NCBI GenBank assembly: GCA_903907905.1
Contig: CAIVPX010000174.1
Span: 1-42,758 of the forward strand
Direction of reading: 5' to 3'
From: an uncultured bacterium
GTDB taxonomy: Bacteria; Pseudomonadota; Gammaproteobacteria; Burkholderiales; Burkholderiaceae_E
DNA length: 42,758 bases
Made by a program: the position numbers and the translations under genes. A model generated the notes under the pieces. That model did no database searches and was not told where the DNA came from. It worked only from the letters and a program-made list of their open reading frames with translations. Of the stretch, positions 6,643-15,019 are shown piece after piece (position 1 is the first letter of the stretch; each line of letters begins with the position of its first letter).

Positions 6643-8706
6643 TCAGATTTCCTGCACGATCAGCGCGCCACTGTCGTGAACGCTGGCACGCTGACCTGGC
6701 AGCAAGACCGTGGTGGTGTCCAGTTGCTTGATGATGGCCGGTCCTTCCACACGGGCGCCGAGCGCCAACTGGTCGCGACGATAGATGGGCGCGTGGGTGA
6801 AGCGCTGATCCGCGTACAGGGGCTGATGCCCGACGGGCTCGGGGGGCTTGCGGCTTCGCCGCAGCGTCGAGGGCGGCTGGGGGCGCTTGAGCGCAGCGGT
6901 GGCGGTGACGTGAAGCGTCACCAGTTCCACCGGCGTATCGGCCTGGCTGAAGGTGTAGAGCGACTCATGCAGACTGTGGAACCGGTCGATTGTCTGTTGC
7001 AGGGTGCGCGGATTGACGGTCCGACCCGCCCAGGGCACCGTGAGCTCAAAGCCCTGGTGGGCGTAACGCAGGCTTGCCTGCCATTGAATCCGCTGCTGGC
7101 GCGGCGCGATGCGCTCCTGAGCGAGCCAGGCGCGCGCCTGGCCTTCGAGCTCGGCAAACAGGTTCGCGATCCGGTCGAGCCGATAGTGCGGCGGAAATTC
7201 GACGCAGGTGCGCGAGAAGTCGTTGCGCAGATCGGCGGTGAGCAGACCATAGGCGGACAGCACCCCCGGGTTGGCCGGGATGATCTGCGTGCTCATGCCC
7301 AGCAGTCGCGCGAGCGAGCTGCCGTGAACGGGGCCCGCGCCACCGAAGGGCAGCAGGGCAAAGTCGCGGGGGTCGAGCCCGCGCTCGACCGAGACCAGCC
7401 GGATGGCGCCGACCATGGCGTGGTCAACGATATCGAGAATGCCCTGCGCCGCGCGCGGCACCGTCAGACCCAGCGGCCGCGCAATCCGCTCGCGAATGGC
7501 GTGCTCGGCCGCCTTGACGTTTAGCGCGAAGCGATCGTCGAGCAGGCTTGGGCACAGTCGCCCCAGCACCAGGTTGGCATCGGTGACGGTAGGCTCGGTG
7601 CCCCCCTTGCCGTAGCAGACGGGGCCGGGGACCGATCCTGCGCTTTGCGGGCCGACCACCAGTTGACCGTCTTCGGTCACACGTGCAATCGAGCCGCCGC
7701 CCGCGCCGATGGTGGTGATGTCGATCATCGGCGTGTTGAGGGGCCAGTCGCCGATGCGGCCGCGCGAGGTGACCGCATGCGCACCGTCCCGGATGAGGCA
7801 CACGTCGGCGGAAGTACCACCGATGTCGATGGTGATGAGGTCGTTGAGGCCGGCCTGCTGGGCGCTGCGGGCGGCGCCGATCACGCCGGCCGCCGGACCG
7901 GACAGCACCGTCTGGATGGGCTCACGCCGGACGGTATCGGTACCCGTGACGCCACCGCTGGACTTCATCAGCAAGATGGGGGCGACGACCCCCAGTTCGC
8001 CGGTGCGTTGTTCCAGGCGCGACACGTAGGAGGTGACCGCCGGCATGACGTAGACGTTGAGAATGGTCGCCATCGAGCGCTCGTACTCGCGAAACACCGG
8101 CAGGATGTCTGACGAGATCGAGATGTGCGCATCGGGCAGCGTTTGCCTGAGCAAGGCTCGCACCTGCTGCTCGTGGGCGGAATTGGCATAGCTGTGCAGC
8201 AGGCAGATGGCGATGGCCGAACAGCCGTCGGCCTTCAGCCTGTGGGCGAGCGCTTCGATCTGCTCGATATCGATGGCTTCATGCTCGCTGCCATCCACTT
8301 CGAGCCGCCCGCGGATTTCGTGCACGTCCCTGGGATGCACCGGGCGTTGCGGCTTGATCCACGAAAACATGTTGGCCTTGCGCGGGATGTCATGCCGGCC
8401 GATTTCCAGCACGTGCCGGAAGCCTTCGTTGGTGACGAGCGCAAGCGGCGTGCCCTTGCCCTCCAGAATGAGGTTGGTGGCCACGGTGGTGCCGTGATAG
8501 ATGGCGCTCACCGACTGCGCAGCGATGCCATGCTGCGACAGCATCTGGGCAATGCCTTCTGCAAATCCAATGGATTGGTCCTGCGGGGTGGAGGGCACCT
8601 TGGCCAGATGCATCTGGCCGCTTTGGCCGTCCATCATGACGATGTCGGTGAAGGTACCGCCGATGTCGATACCGATCAGCACCGATGAACGTGGGCGCGA
8701 CTTCAT
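6643..8706 (-). CDS. Hydantoinase/oxoprolinase family protein, subunit A (first copy)
   Basis: HyuA-type subunit (687 residues) of the ATP-dependent hydantoinase / 5-oxoprolinase / acetone-acetophenone carboxylase superfamily. The N-terminal ASKHA phosphate loop GIDIGGTFTD starts at about residue 12. YHGTTVATN and the second loop IDIGGTSADV follow, then GAGGGSIA and PFGGAGPVHG. These enzymes phosphorylate an amide or ketone group to drive hydrolysis or carboxylation. The start ATG overlaps the stop of subunit B by 4 bases (ATGA), showing coupled translation. The gene order B then A is the reverse of the second copy at 15020-18844. Substrate cannot be told from sequence; hydantoin, N-methylhydantoin, oxoproline or an aromatic ketone are all possible. 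Confidence 0.9.
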   Translation of the reverse strand: MKSRPRSSVLIGIDIGGTFTDIVMMDGQSGQMHLAKVPSTPQDQSIGFAEGIAQMLSQHGIAAQSVSAIYHGTTVATNLILEGKGTPLALVTNEGFRHVLEIGRHDIPRKANMFSWIKPQRPVHPRDVHEIRGRLEVDGSEHEAIDIEQIEALAHRLKADGCSAIAICLLHSYANSAHEQQVRALLRQTLPDAHISISSDILPVFREYERSMATILNVYVMPAVTSYVSRLEQRTGELGVVAPILLMKSSGGVTGTDTVRREPIQTVLSGPAAGVIGAARSAQQAGLNDLITIDIGGTSADVCLIRDGAHAVTSRGRIGDWPLNTPMIDITTIGAGGGSIARVTEDGQLVVGPQSAGSVPGPVCYGKGGTEPTVTDANLVLGRLCPSLLDDRFALNVKAAEHAIRERIARPLGLTVPRAAQGILDIVDHAMVGAIRLVSVERGLDPRDFALLPFGGAGPVHGSSLARLLGMSTQIIPANPGVLSAYGLLTADLRNDFSRTCVEFPPHYRLDRIANLFAELEGQARAWLAQERIAPRQQRIQWQASLRYAHQGFELTVPWAGRTVNPRTLQQTIDRFHSLHESLYTFSQADTPVELVTLHVTATAALKRPQPPSTLRRSRKPPEPVGHQPLYADQRFTHAPIYRRDQLALGARVEGPAIIKQLDTTTVLLPGQRASVHDSGALIVQEI

Positions 8707-10610
8707 GAGCGCTTCTCCCTCGAGGCGCGGGCGCGCGGGCGCAGATTTCGCCCGTCCAGCGAGGCGGCGTAGACGTGACGGTGAAACAGATCGGCGGGCG
8801 GACGGCGCGTGTTTCGGAGCTTGTCGGTGGCCTTGGCATCGAGCTTGCGGTCAGCGCCGACCAGCACGACGCCATACTCGCTTCGAGCTTTTTCAACGCT
8901 GACGAAGCCGCCGAGGACGTCGGCGCGTACCTGTTCGGGTTCGCGGTCGAAGGGGTGCCCCCAGCCGCCGCCGCCGCCTGTCTCCATGCGGAAGATGTCG
9001 CCGCGTTTGAGCACGGTGCCGTCGGCCATGGGCGCAAGCACGCGCTCATCGGGCCGTCCAGGGTTGACCACGCAGCGGCCGATCCCGCCCATCTTGCCGC
9101 CGTGAATACCCCAGGGGGGCTGGTCATTGGCGTCGATCCGGTTGGACAGGATGGCCTGAGGCGCCAGCAATTCGAATTCACGGATGACGCCGGCGCCCCC
9201 GCGCCAGCGCCCCGGGCCGGACGAGTCGCAGTGGATCTCGTAGCGGCGCAGCCTCACCGGGTAACTGGTGTCCAGAAACTCGGCCGGGTAGTTTTCCTGG
9301 GCCACGAAGTACACCGCGTCGATGCCGTCGGCATGGGGGCGCGCGCCATTGCCCACCGCCACACCGTCGGTCAGCAGGAAGGGCTCACCCTGATCGGTGT
9401 GCCCGCGCAGGTAGTAGAGCCCGTAGACGTTGCTCGCGGCCACCGAGCGTCCCTGCGTGGCCTGGCCGATCAGGCCCAGGCACGCGCTCATCACGCGCAC
9501 GAGCGTGACACCGCGCTGCCCCAGCGCCGCAGGCGAGCGCGGTTGCAGGATGCTGCCCTCGCGCAGCCTCACCTCGGCGAAGGCCCGCGCTGCCCCCTGG
9601 TTGAGCATGATGTGCGGTTCGTCGGCCAGCAGGTAGATACCGAAGACCATGCAGGGCACGTCGGGGTGCATCAGGTAGTTGATGGCGCCGGGGGACTGGT
9701 CATCGCTACCGGTGGCGTCGAGCACGAAGGTCTTGCCGGTGGCGTGCAGTTCGAAGTTGACCCGAAACGGGCCGTTGCCCCGACCGTCGGTATCGACGAG
9801 ATCGGTGAACTGGTAATGCCCCGGCGGAAAGAGTTGCGCCATCTTCTTGCGGATGGTTCGCTCGGTTTCATTCAGCAGGTCATCGAAGATATTGAGCACC
9901 TGCGGTACACCGTGCTGCGAAAAGATTTCCTTGAGCCGGCGCTCGCCCAGGCGGACTGCTGCCACGCAGGCTCGCGTGTCGCCGCGAACCATGTCGGGGT
10001 AGCGCGAATTACGCTGAAAGATCCGGAAGGCGTCTTCGTTGAACTCGCCTCGGGTGTAGAGCCTGACCGGTGGCACGATGGTGCCTTCCTGAAAGATTTC
10101 GGTTGCATCGGGCGAGAGCGATCCCGGGCGCATGCCGCCCACATCGGAGAAGTGCGCCCACGATTGAATGAACCCGAGCAACTCCCCCGCCACGAAGATG
10201 GGCGATACGAAGACCTGGTCGGGGGTGTGCGAGACGCCGCCGTGAGAGCCGTAGCAGTCGTTGTACCAATACACGTCGCCCTCGGCCATGTCCTCCTTGC
10301 GATAGCGCTCAAACAGAGGCCGGATGAGGTCGCCGAACACGGGAATGTTGGTGCCGACGATCAACTGGCCCTGGGCATCGAACACGCCGGAGAAGAAGTC
10401 CTTCTTCTCGCGGATGAAGGGCGACATGGCCGTGCGTTCGATGAGCGCTTCCATTTCGGATTGCAGCGCGCGCAGCGCACCCTTGACCAGTTGCTTGCGG
10501 ATGGGGTCGATGACGGCAGACCGGCGGGCCGGCGAGCGGGACGGTGTTCGGGATGGGGGCATCTGGAGCGCTTCGATTGGGGCCCGCTTGCGACCTGCTG
10601 GGGCGGGCAT
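8703..10610 (-). CDS. Hydantoinase B/oxoprolinase family protein, subunit B (first copy)
   Basis: HyuB-type partner (635 residues), first gene of cluster A. Typical segments are SPFIREKKDF, WYNDCYGSHGG, HFSDVGGMRPGS, GAINYLMHPD and ETGGGGGWGHP. It carries the half of the ATP-dependent reaction that acts on the ring or carbonyl, in complex with HyuA. An unusual basic, proline-rich leader of about 30 residues precedes the family start (IDPIRKQLVKGAL). The ATG at 10610 has no clear Shine-Dalgarno; an in-frame ATG at 10562 is an alternative start that would shorten the leader. A sigma70-like promoter lies at 10647-10675. The 4-base overlap with HyuA downstream supports a stoichiometric complex. 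Confidence 0.9.
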   Translation of the reverse strand: MPAPAGRKRAPIEALQMPPSRTPSRSPARRSAVIDPIRKQLVKGALRALQSEMEALIERTAMSPFIREKKDFFSGVFDAQGQLIVGTNIPVFGDLIRPLFERYRKEDMAEGDVYWYNDCYGSHGGVSHTPDQVFVSPIFVAGELLGFIQSWAHFSDVGGMRPGSLSPDATEIFQEGTIVPPVRLYTRGEFNEDAFRIFQRNSRYPDMVRGDTRACVAAVRLGERRLKEIFSQHGVPQVLNIFDDLLNETERTIRKKMAQLFPPGHYQFTDLVDTDGRGNGPFRVNFELHATGKTFVLDATGSDDQSPGAINYLMHPDVPCMVFGIYLLADEPHIMLNQGAARAFAEVRLREGSILQPRSPAALGQRGVTLVRVMSACLGLIGQATQGRSVAASNVYGLYYLRGHTDQGEPFLLTDGVAVGNGARPHADGIDAVYFVAQENYPAEFLDTSYPVRLRRYEIHCDSSGPGRWRGGAGVIREFELLAPQAILSNRIDANDQPPWGIHGGKMGGIGRCVVNPGRPDERVLAPMADGTVLKRGDIFRMETGGGGGWGHPFDREPEQVRADVLGGFVSVEKARSEYGVVLVGADRKLDAKATDKLRNTRRPPADLFHRHVYAASLDGRNLRPRARASREKRS

Positions 10611-10646
10611 TGGGGGTGGGGCGACCGAGGTCAGGAACGGCGGCTG

Positions 10647-10675
10647 AATCTACTTGATCGATTCCGTCGCGGCAA
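10647..10675 (-). promoter_or_regulatory. Candidate sigma70 promoter for cluster A
   Basis: Read on the minus strand, TTGCCG (10675-10670), a 17-base spacer and TAGATT (10652-10647) form a plausible promoter with four matches of six in each box. It ends 36 bases before the first HyuB start. A short inverted repeat GAATC-N9-GATTC (10646-10664) overlaps the -10 box and could be an operator. Inference from motif and position only. Confidence 0.45.
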
Positions 10676-10832
10676 CTCTCGGGCGCCGAACGCCTTTCGT
10701 TTCTGCTCGAAGTGGCGGCCCGGCGCGAGCGCTGCCCTGTGATAGCCTCGACGACCCTGCCCGGCGCGGTACGCCCGGGGGTCTGGGTTCGTTCACCTGC
10801 GGGGCCGAGCGCTTCGCCGTCCGGGTGCCCAC

Positions 10833-12197
10833 TTGAAATCGCCTGATCCGTCCCTTCTATCGTCAAATGACCGTCCACCCGCCGCGCCAGGCTGGGGTGA
10901 GGCGCTGGCCTTCTGGATCAAGCTGGGCTTCGTGAGCTTTGGAGGGCCTGCCGGCCAGATCGCGTTGATGCATCAGGAACTGGTCGAGCGACGCCGCTGG
11001 ATTTCCGAGCGGCGCTTTCTGCATGCGCTCAATTACTGCATGGTGCTGCCGGGTCCCGAGGCACAGCAATTGGCCACCTACCTGGGCTGGCTCATGCACC
11101 GGACCTGGGGCGGGGTCATGGCAGGCGTGTTGTTCGTACTGCCCTCGCTCCTCATCCTGATCGGGCTGTCCTGGGCCTACATGGCGCTGGGCGAGACGCC
11201 CGTGGTGGCCGGGCTCTTTTACGGCATCAAGGCTGCCGTCACCGCCATCGTCGTGCAGGCCGCCTGGCGCATCGGGGCGCGTACGCTGCGTGACCCGCTC
11301 GCCTGGGCGCTCGCCGCAGCCTCCTTCGTGGCGATGTTTGCCTTCGATCTGCCTTTCCCGCTGATCGTGATCGTGGCGGCCCTGGTCGGTTATTTGGGCG
11401 CGCGCTGGAGGCCGCACCGCGCGCAGTCAGGCGGGTCGCACGGCAAGCCCGCGCAAACGCATGGGGCGGCGGTCATCGACGATGACTCGCCCATTGCGCA
11501 GCATGCGCGCTTTCGCTGGGGCCGATTGTTGGCGGTGCTGCTGGCAGGGGCCATGCTCTGGTGCCTGCCCATGGGCCTGCTGAGCTTGAGCCTGGGCTGG
11601 TCACACAGCCTGACCCAAATGGGGTGGTTCTTTACCAAGGCGGCACTGCTCACCTTCGGCGGTGCCTACGCGGTCCTGCCCTATGTCTACCAGGGTGCGG
11701 TTCTGCATTACGGCTGGCTGAGTCCGACGCAGATGATCGACGGGCTTGCGCTGGGTGAGACGACACCCGGACCCCTCATCATGATCGTGGCCTTCGTGGG
11801 CTTTGTCGCCGCGTATGGCAAGGCGCTGTTCGGCCCGGAGGCCTTGTTCCTGGCGGGGGCGGTCGCGGCCACCCTGGTCACGTGGTTCACCTTCCTGCCC
11901 TCGTTCATCTTCATTCTCGCGGGCGGGCCGATGGTGGAGTCGACCCGTGGCGAGTGGCGCCTGGCCGCGCCCCTCGGCGCGGTGAGTGCCGCAGTCGTGG
12001 GCGTCATCGTCAATCTGGCGCTGTTTTTCGCAGGACACGTGTTCTGGCCCGCCAGCCAGTCGGGGCGCTTCGATCCGCTCGCCGCGCTGATCGCCGCCGG
12101 CGCCGCGTTGGCGCTCTTTCGCTTCAAGCGCAGCGTGATCGAGGTGATCGGGGTGAGCGCGGTGCTGGGCCTCGCGCTCAGGCTCGCAGGGGTTTGA
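10833..12197 (+). CDS. chrA: Chromate transporter, two-domain ChrA family
   Basis: Inner-membrane protein of 454 residues with two homologous CHR domains, the long-chain ChrA form that exports chromate in a proton-linked manner in characterised members. The N-terminal domain has KLGFVSFGGPAGQ and LPGPEAQQ; the C-terminal domain repeats the pattern as KAALLTFGGAYAVLPY and TTPGPL. About ten to twelve hydrophobic segments are visible, with a basic, hydrophilic linker near residues 190-230. The start is uncertain: the only suitable in-frame start is TTG at 10833 and no Shine-Dalgarno is evident. It stands alone between oppositely oriented operons and ends 5 bases before the SDR gene. No chrB-like regulator is present. 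Some CHR proteins have other roles, so chromate export is likely but not proven. Confidence 0.88.
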   Translation: MKSPDPSLLSSNDRPPAAPGWGEALAFWIKLGFVSFGGPAGQIALMHQELVERRRWISERRFLHALNYCMVLPGPEAQQLATYLGWLMHRTWGGVMAGVLFVLPSLLILIGLSWAYMALGETPVVAGLFYGIKAAVTAIVVQAAWRIGARTLRDPLAWALAAASFVAMFAFDLPFPLIVIVAALVGYLGARWRPHRAQSGGSHGKPAQTHGAAVIDDDSPIAQHARFRWGRLLAVLLAGAMLWCLPMGLLSLSLGWSHSLTQMGWFFTKAALLTFGGAYAVLPYVYQGAVLHYGWLSPTQMIDGLALGETTPGPLIMIVAFVGFVAAYGKALFGPEALFLAGAVAATLVTWFTFLPSFIFILAGGPMVESTRGEWRLAAPLGAVSAAVVGVIVNLALFFAGHVFWPASQSGRFDPLAALIAAGAALALFRFKRSVIEVIGVSAVLGLALRLAGV

Positions 12198-12202
12198 ACG
12201 GG

Positions 12203-13003
12203 TCAGTCTGCCGGGGGCAGGTCGGTCAAGGATTGCAGATAGCCATCCACGCTCAGCGACTGGCCCGAGATGTTCACGCCCATCGGCGACGCGAGAAAGC
12301 GCGCCAGCGCTGCGATTTCTTCGGGTTCGATCATCCGGCCAAGGGCCACCTTGCGCAGGCTTCGCGCCTCGATCTCGTCCACCGTGACCCCTTCGGCCGC
12401 TGCCCGCCGTGTCGAATTGCCCAGCCTGCGTTCACCGCGAACGATGCCCGGCAGAATGGCGTTGGCGCGGATGTTGAGCGGCCCGAGTTCCATGGCCAGG
12501 CATTGGGTGAAGCCGATGAGCGCGAACTTTGAGGTGGAGTAGGGCGAGCGCAGCGCGTACGGTACCCGGCCTGCCGCCGACGAGATGTTGATGATGCTGC
12601 CGCCGCCTGCACGTTTGAGCAGAGGCACCGCGCGACGCGTGCAGAGGAAGGCGCCGTTGATGTTCACGTCGAGCACTTTCTGCCATTCGTCGGGGTCGAG
12701 TCGGTCGACCCGACCCATGGGGCCCGCGATACCCGCATTGTTGATGAGCACGTCCAGGCCGCCGAGCGTCTGCTCGACGTGGTCAAACAGGCCGTCGACC
12801 GAAGCGCGCTTTGAGACGTCGGCCTCGCGCGTGGCGATGGCCGGGTGGTCGCGTCGAAGATCGTCGAGGGCGTCCGTCAGGATGTCGCACACATGGACTT
12901 TCGCGCCGGCCTGACTGAAAGACTGCGCCATCACCCGGCCGATGCCGCGCGCGCCCCCGGTGATGAGCACGCGCAGGCCCGAGACCTTGAAGTCGTGATT
13001 CAT
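12203..13003 (-). CDS. SDR-family oxidoreductase
   Basis: Classical short-chain dehydrogenase/reductase of 266 residues. The cofactor motif TGGARGIG lies at 15-22, NNAG at 88-91, the catalytic serine at about 141-142 and YSTSK with Tyr155 and Lys159. Asp40 in the loop after beta-2 (HVCD) favours NAD(H) over NADP(H). It is the last gene of operon C, 29 bases after the zinc alcohol dehydrogenase, so the two may act on successive hydroxyl groups or on the product of the hydantoinase-type complex. Residues 180-200 contain an extended segment (NSTRRAAAEGV) near the substrate loop. Substrate unknown. Confidence 0.88.
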   Translation of the reverse strand: MNHDFKVSGLRVLITGGARGIGRVMAQSFSQAGAKVHVCDILTDALDDLRRDHPAIATREADVSKRASVDGLFDHVEQTLGGLDVLINNAGIAGPMGRVDRLDPDEWQKVLDVNINGAFLCTRRAVPLLKRAGGGSIINISSAAGRVPYALRSPYSTSKFALIGFTQCLAMELGPLNIRANAILPGIVRGERRLGNSTRRAAAEGVTVDEIEARSLRKVALGRMIEPEEIAALARFLASPMGVNISGQSLSVDGYLQSLTDLPPAD

Positions 13004-13032
13004 GAGTGATGCTCCTTCGATGAGGGACAGCG

Positions 13033-14037
13033 TCAGCCGGGCAGCAGCACGACCTTGGGAAAGGGGTGGCCGGCGACCAGTTCGGCAAACACCTGCGGAC
13101 CCTCATCGAGTGCGCGGCACTGCACCCAGTCGAGGTCGGTGAAGAGCCCTTGCTCGATCAGTCTGACCGCGGCCACCAGTTCGCTAGAGGGATAGTTCGC
13201 GCCGCCCGCCAGGGTGATGCCCGAACGGGTGAGCTTCTGGATGTCCAGGGTGACGGTCTGATCGTGCAGACCCACTTCGGCGATGACGCCGCCGCGACGC
13301 ACGGCGGCGAGGGCAGTCCGGAAGGAGGCTTCAGAGCCGACGGCATCGAATACGAAGTCGAAGTGTTCGGATTCGGGGGAGTCGCCATGACCGGGATCGA
13401 GAACCTGGCACTGTGCCCGTCGGGCGACCTGCTCGCGACGGCCCGGGTTGGGTTCGGCGACCGTGAGATCGCTCACGCCGTAGCGGCGCAGCACCAGCGC
13501 GGCGATGAACCCGATGGCGCCACCGCCCACGACCAGACAACGCGCTTCAGGCAGGGGCCGCGCCAGCATGGGCAAGGCCCGGTGGATCCCGTGAAGCGGG
13601 GTGGCCACGGGCTCGACCAGCGCCACCTGAACCGGGGTGAGGTGCTGGGGGACTGCGATGAGGGTCGACTCGGGCAGCGACAGGTACTCGCTGTAGCCGC
13701 CTGGTCGCCATTTGCCGATGCTCTTGCGTTCGAGGCACAGGTTGTCCCGGCCCTGCAGGCAGAAGTCGCAGTGGCCGCAGTGCATCGCCGAATTGCAGGT
13801 GACGAGGGTGCCGACCGGGAATCGGTCGGAGTGGGCCTCGACGATATGACCGGCAATTTCGTGGCCGAAAATCATGCCCGGCGAGCGGGTGCGATCATGG
13901 CCGAGGTAGCCGTGCAACTCGGACCCGCACACCCCGACCGCAGCCACCTTCAACACGACTTCGCCGCCGTTGCGCTGGGGCTGGGGACGGTCTTCGAGCA
14001 CCAGGCTGCGTGCGCCCCGGTAGACCAGCGCCTTCAT
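13033..14037 (-). CDS. Zinc-dependent medium-chain alcohol dehydrogenase
   Basis: MDR-superfamily dehydrogenase of 334 residues. Catalytic zinc ligands are Cys37 (VCGSE), His59 and Glu60 (FGHEIAG) with Glu142 (VEPVA). The structural zinc site is the full four-cysteine set Cys87, Cys90, Cys93 and Cys101. The nucleotide-binding GGGAIG is at about 171-176. This layout resembles sorbitol/threonine dehydrogenase-like enzymes that oxidise a secondary alcohol. The gene lies 9 bases after the Bug receptor and just before the SDR gene. Function in the operon is probably oxidation of a hydroxylated intermediate; exact substrate unknown. Confidence 0.88.
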   Translation of the reverse strand: MKALVYRGARSLVLEDRPQPQRNGGEVVLKVAAVGVCGSELHGYLGHDRTRSPGMIFGHEIAGHIVEAHSDRFPVGTLVTCNSAMHCGHCDFCLQGRDNLCLERKSIGKWRPGGYSEYLSLPESTLIAVPQHLTPVQVALVEPVATPLHGIHRALPMLARPLPEARCLVVGGGAIGFIAALVLRRYGVSDLTVAEPNPGRREQVARRAQCQVLDPGHGDSPESEHFDFVFDAVGSEASFRTALAAVRRGGVIAEVGLHDQTVTLDIQKLTRSGITLAGGANYPSSELVAAVRLIEQGLFTDLDWVQCRALDEGPQVFAELVAGHPFPKVVLLPG

Positions 14038-14046
14038 CGCGCAGGC

Positions 14047-15018
14047 CTACTGCTGCTCAAACTTCACCGTTTGCGCAAGCTTGGTCCAGCGGGCAAAGTC
14101 TTCGCGCAGGACCTCATCGAGCCGCGCGGGCGCACTCGGTGACGCATCGGCACCGATGCCCTTGAGCTTGGCGGTGGCTTCGGATGTTCGCAGCACCTTG
14201 CCGATCGCGGCATTGAGTTGCTGGACGATGGCCGCAGGGGTGCCGGCCGGCACGAAGATGCCGGTCCATTCGTTGAGCACATAGCCGGGCGCGCCTGATT
14301 CGATCAGCGTGGGGGTGTCCGGCAGACCGCTGTTGCGCTCGGCACTGCTCACGCCCAGGGCCTTGAGCTTGCCACTCTTGATGTGTTGCAGGGCGGCAGG
14401 CAACCCTGAAAAAGAGAGCGTGACCACGCCGCCCATCAGGTCCGACACCATGGCCCCGCCGCTCTTGTAGGGTACGTGAATGAGATTGACGCCCGTGACG
14501 TTGGCGAACAGTTCGGCCGCCAGGTGATTTCCGCTACCGGTGCCGGCCGAGGCATAGGTGAGGGTCCCCGGCTTGGCCTTGGCCATGGCGATGAGATCGG
14601 CTGCCGTGGCGACTGGTGTGGACGGATTGACCACCAGCACATAGGGCAGGGTGCCGATCATCGAGACGCCCGTCAGGTCGCGGATCGCGTCATAGGGCAT
14701 CTGCTTGAACAGTACCGGGTTGGCCGCCAGGGCGCCTCCGGAGGCGAGCAGCAGCGTATAGCCATCGGGTTTGGACTTGGCGGCGGCGTCGGTGCCGATG
14801 ATGGTCGAACCGCCCGCACGATTTTCAACCACGATGGTGGCCTGCAAGGCTTCGCCGATCAGCGGCGCTACGGTACGGGCGGTGATGTCGGTGACGCCGC
14901 CCGGGCCGAAGGGGACGATCATCCGGATGGGCCGCGACGGGTAGTCCTGCGCCTGGGCGCTGGCCCCCAGTGCGCCCGCAATCAGGCCGCCCAGCAGGCC
15001 GCGCGAGAGCGATTTCAT
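14047..15018 (-). CDS. Bug/TctC-family periplasmic solute receptor (second copy)
   Basis: Tripartite tricarboxylate transporter receptor of 323 residues. A Sec signal ends in ASAQAQ at about residue 23. The Bug core then reads YPSRPIRMIVPFGPGG, VVENRAGGST, YASAGTGSGNHLAAE, VPYKSGG and LPDTPTLIESG, all standard for the fold. The ATG at 15018 begins a good signal peptide and lies 1 base after the upstream HyuB stop, so translation is coupled. Longer in-frame openings lack a signal peptide and are rejected. No TctA/TctB gene is nearby. It probably delivers the substrate of the second hydantoinase-type complex; ligand unknown. Confidence 0.92.
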   Translation of the reverse strand: MKSLSRGLLGGLIAGALGASAQAQDYPSRPIRMIVPFGPGGVTDITARTVAPLIGEALQATIVVENRAGGSTIIGTDAAAKSKPDGYTLLLASGGALAANPVLFKQMPYDAIRDLTGVSMIGTLPYVLVVNPSTPVATAADLIAMAKAKPGTLTYASAGTGSGNHLAAELFANVTGVNLIHVPYKSGGAMVSDLMGGVVTLSFSGLPAALQHIKSGKLKALGVSSAERNSGLPDTPTLIESGAPGYVLNEWTGIFVPAGTPAAIVQQLNAAIGKVLRTSEATAKLKGIGADASPSAPARLDEVLREDFARWTKLAQTVKFEQQ

Positions 15019-15019
15019 G

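Noticed and set aside
12198-12202. Shared terminator between chrA and the SDR gene
   Set aside because: Only 5 bases separate the stops and no stem-loop is visible around them.
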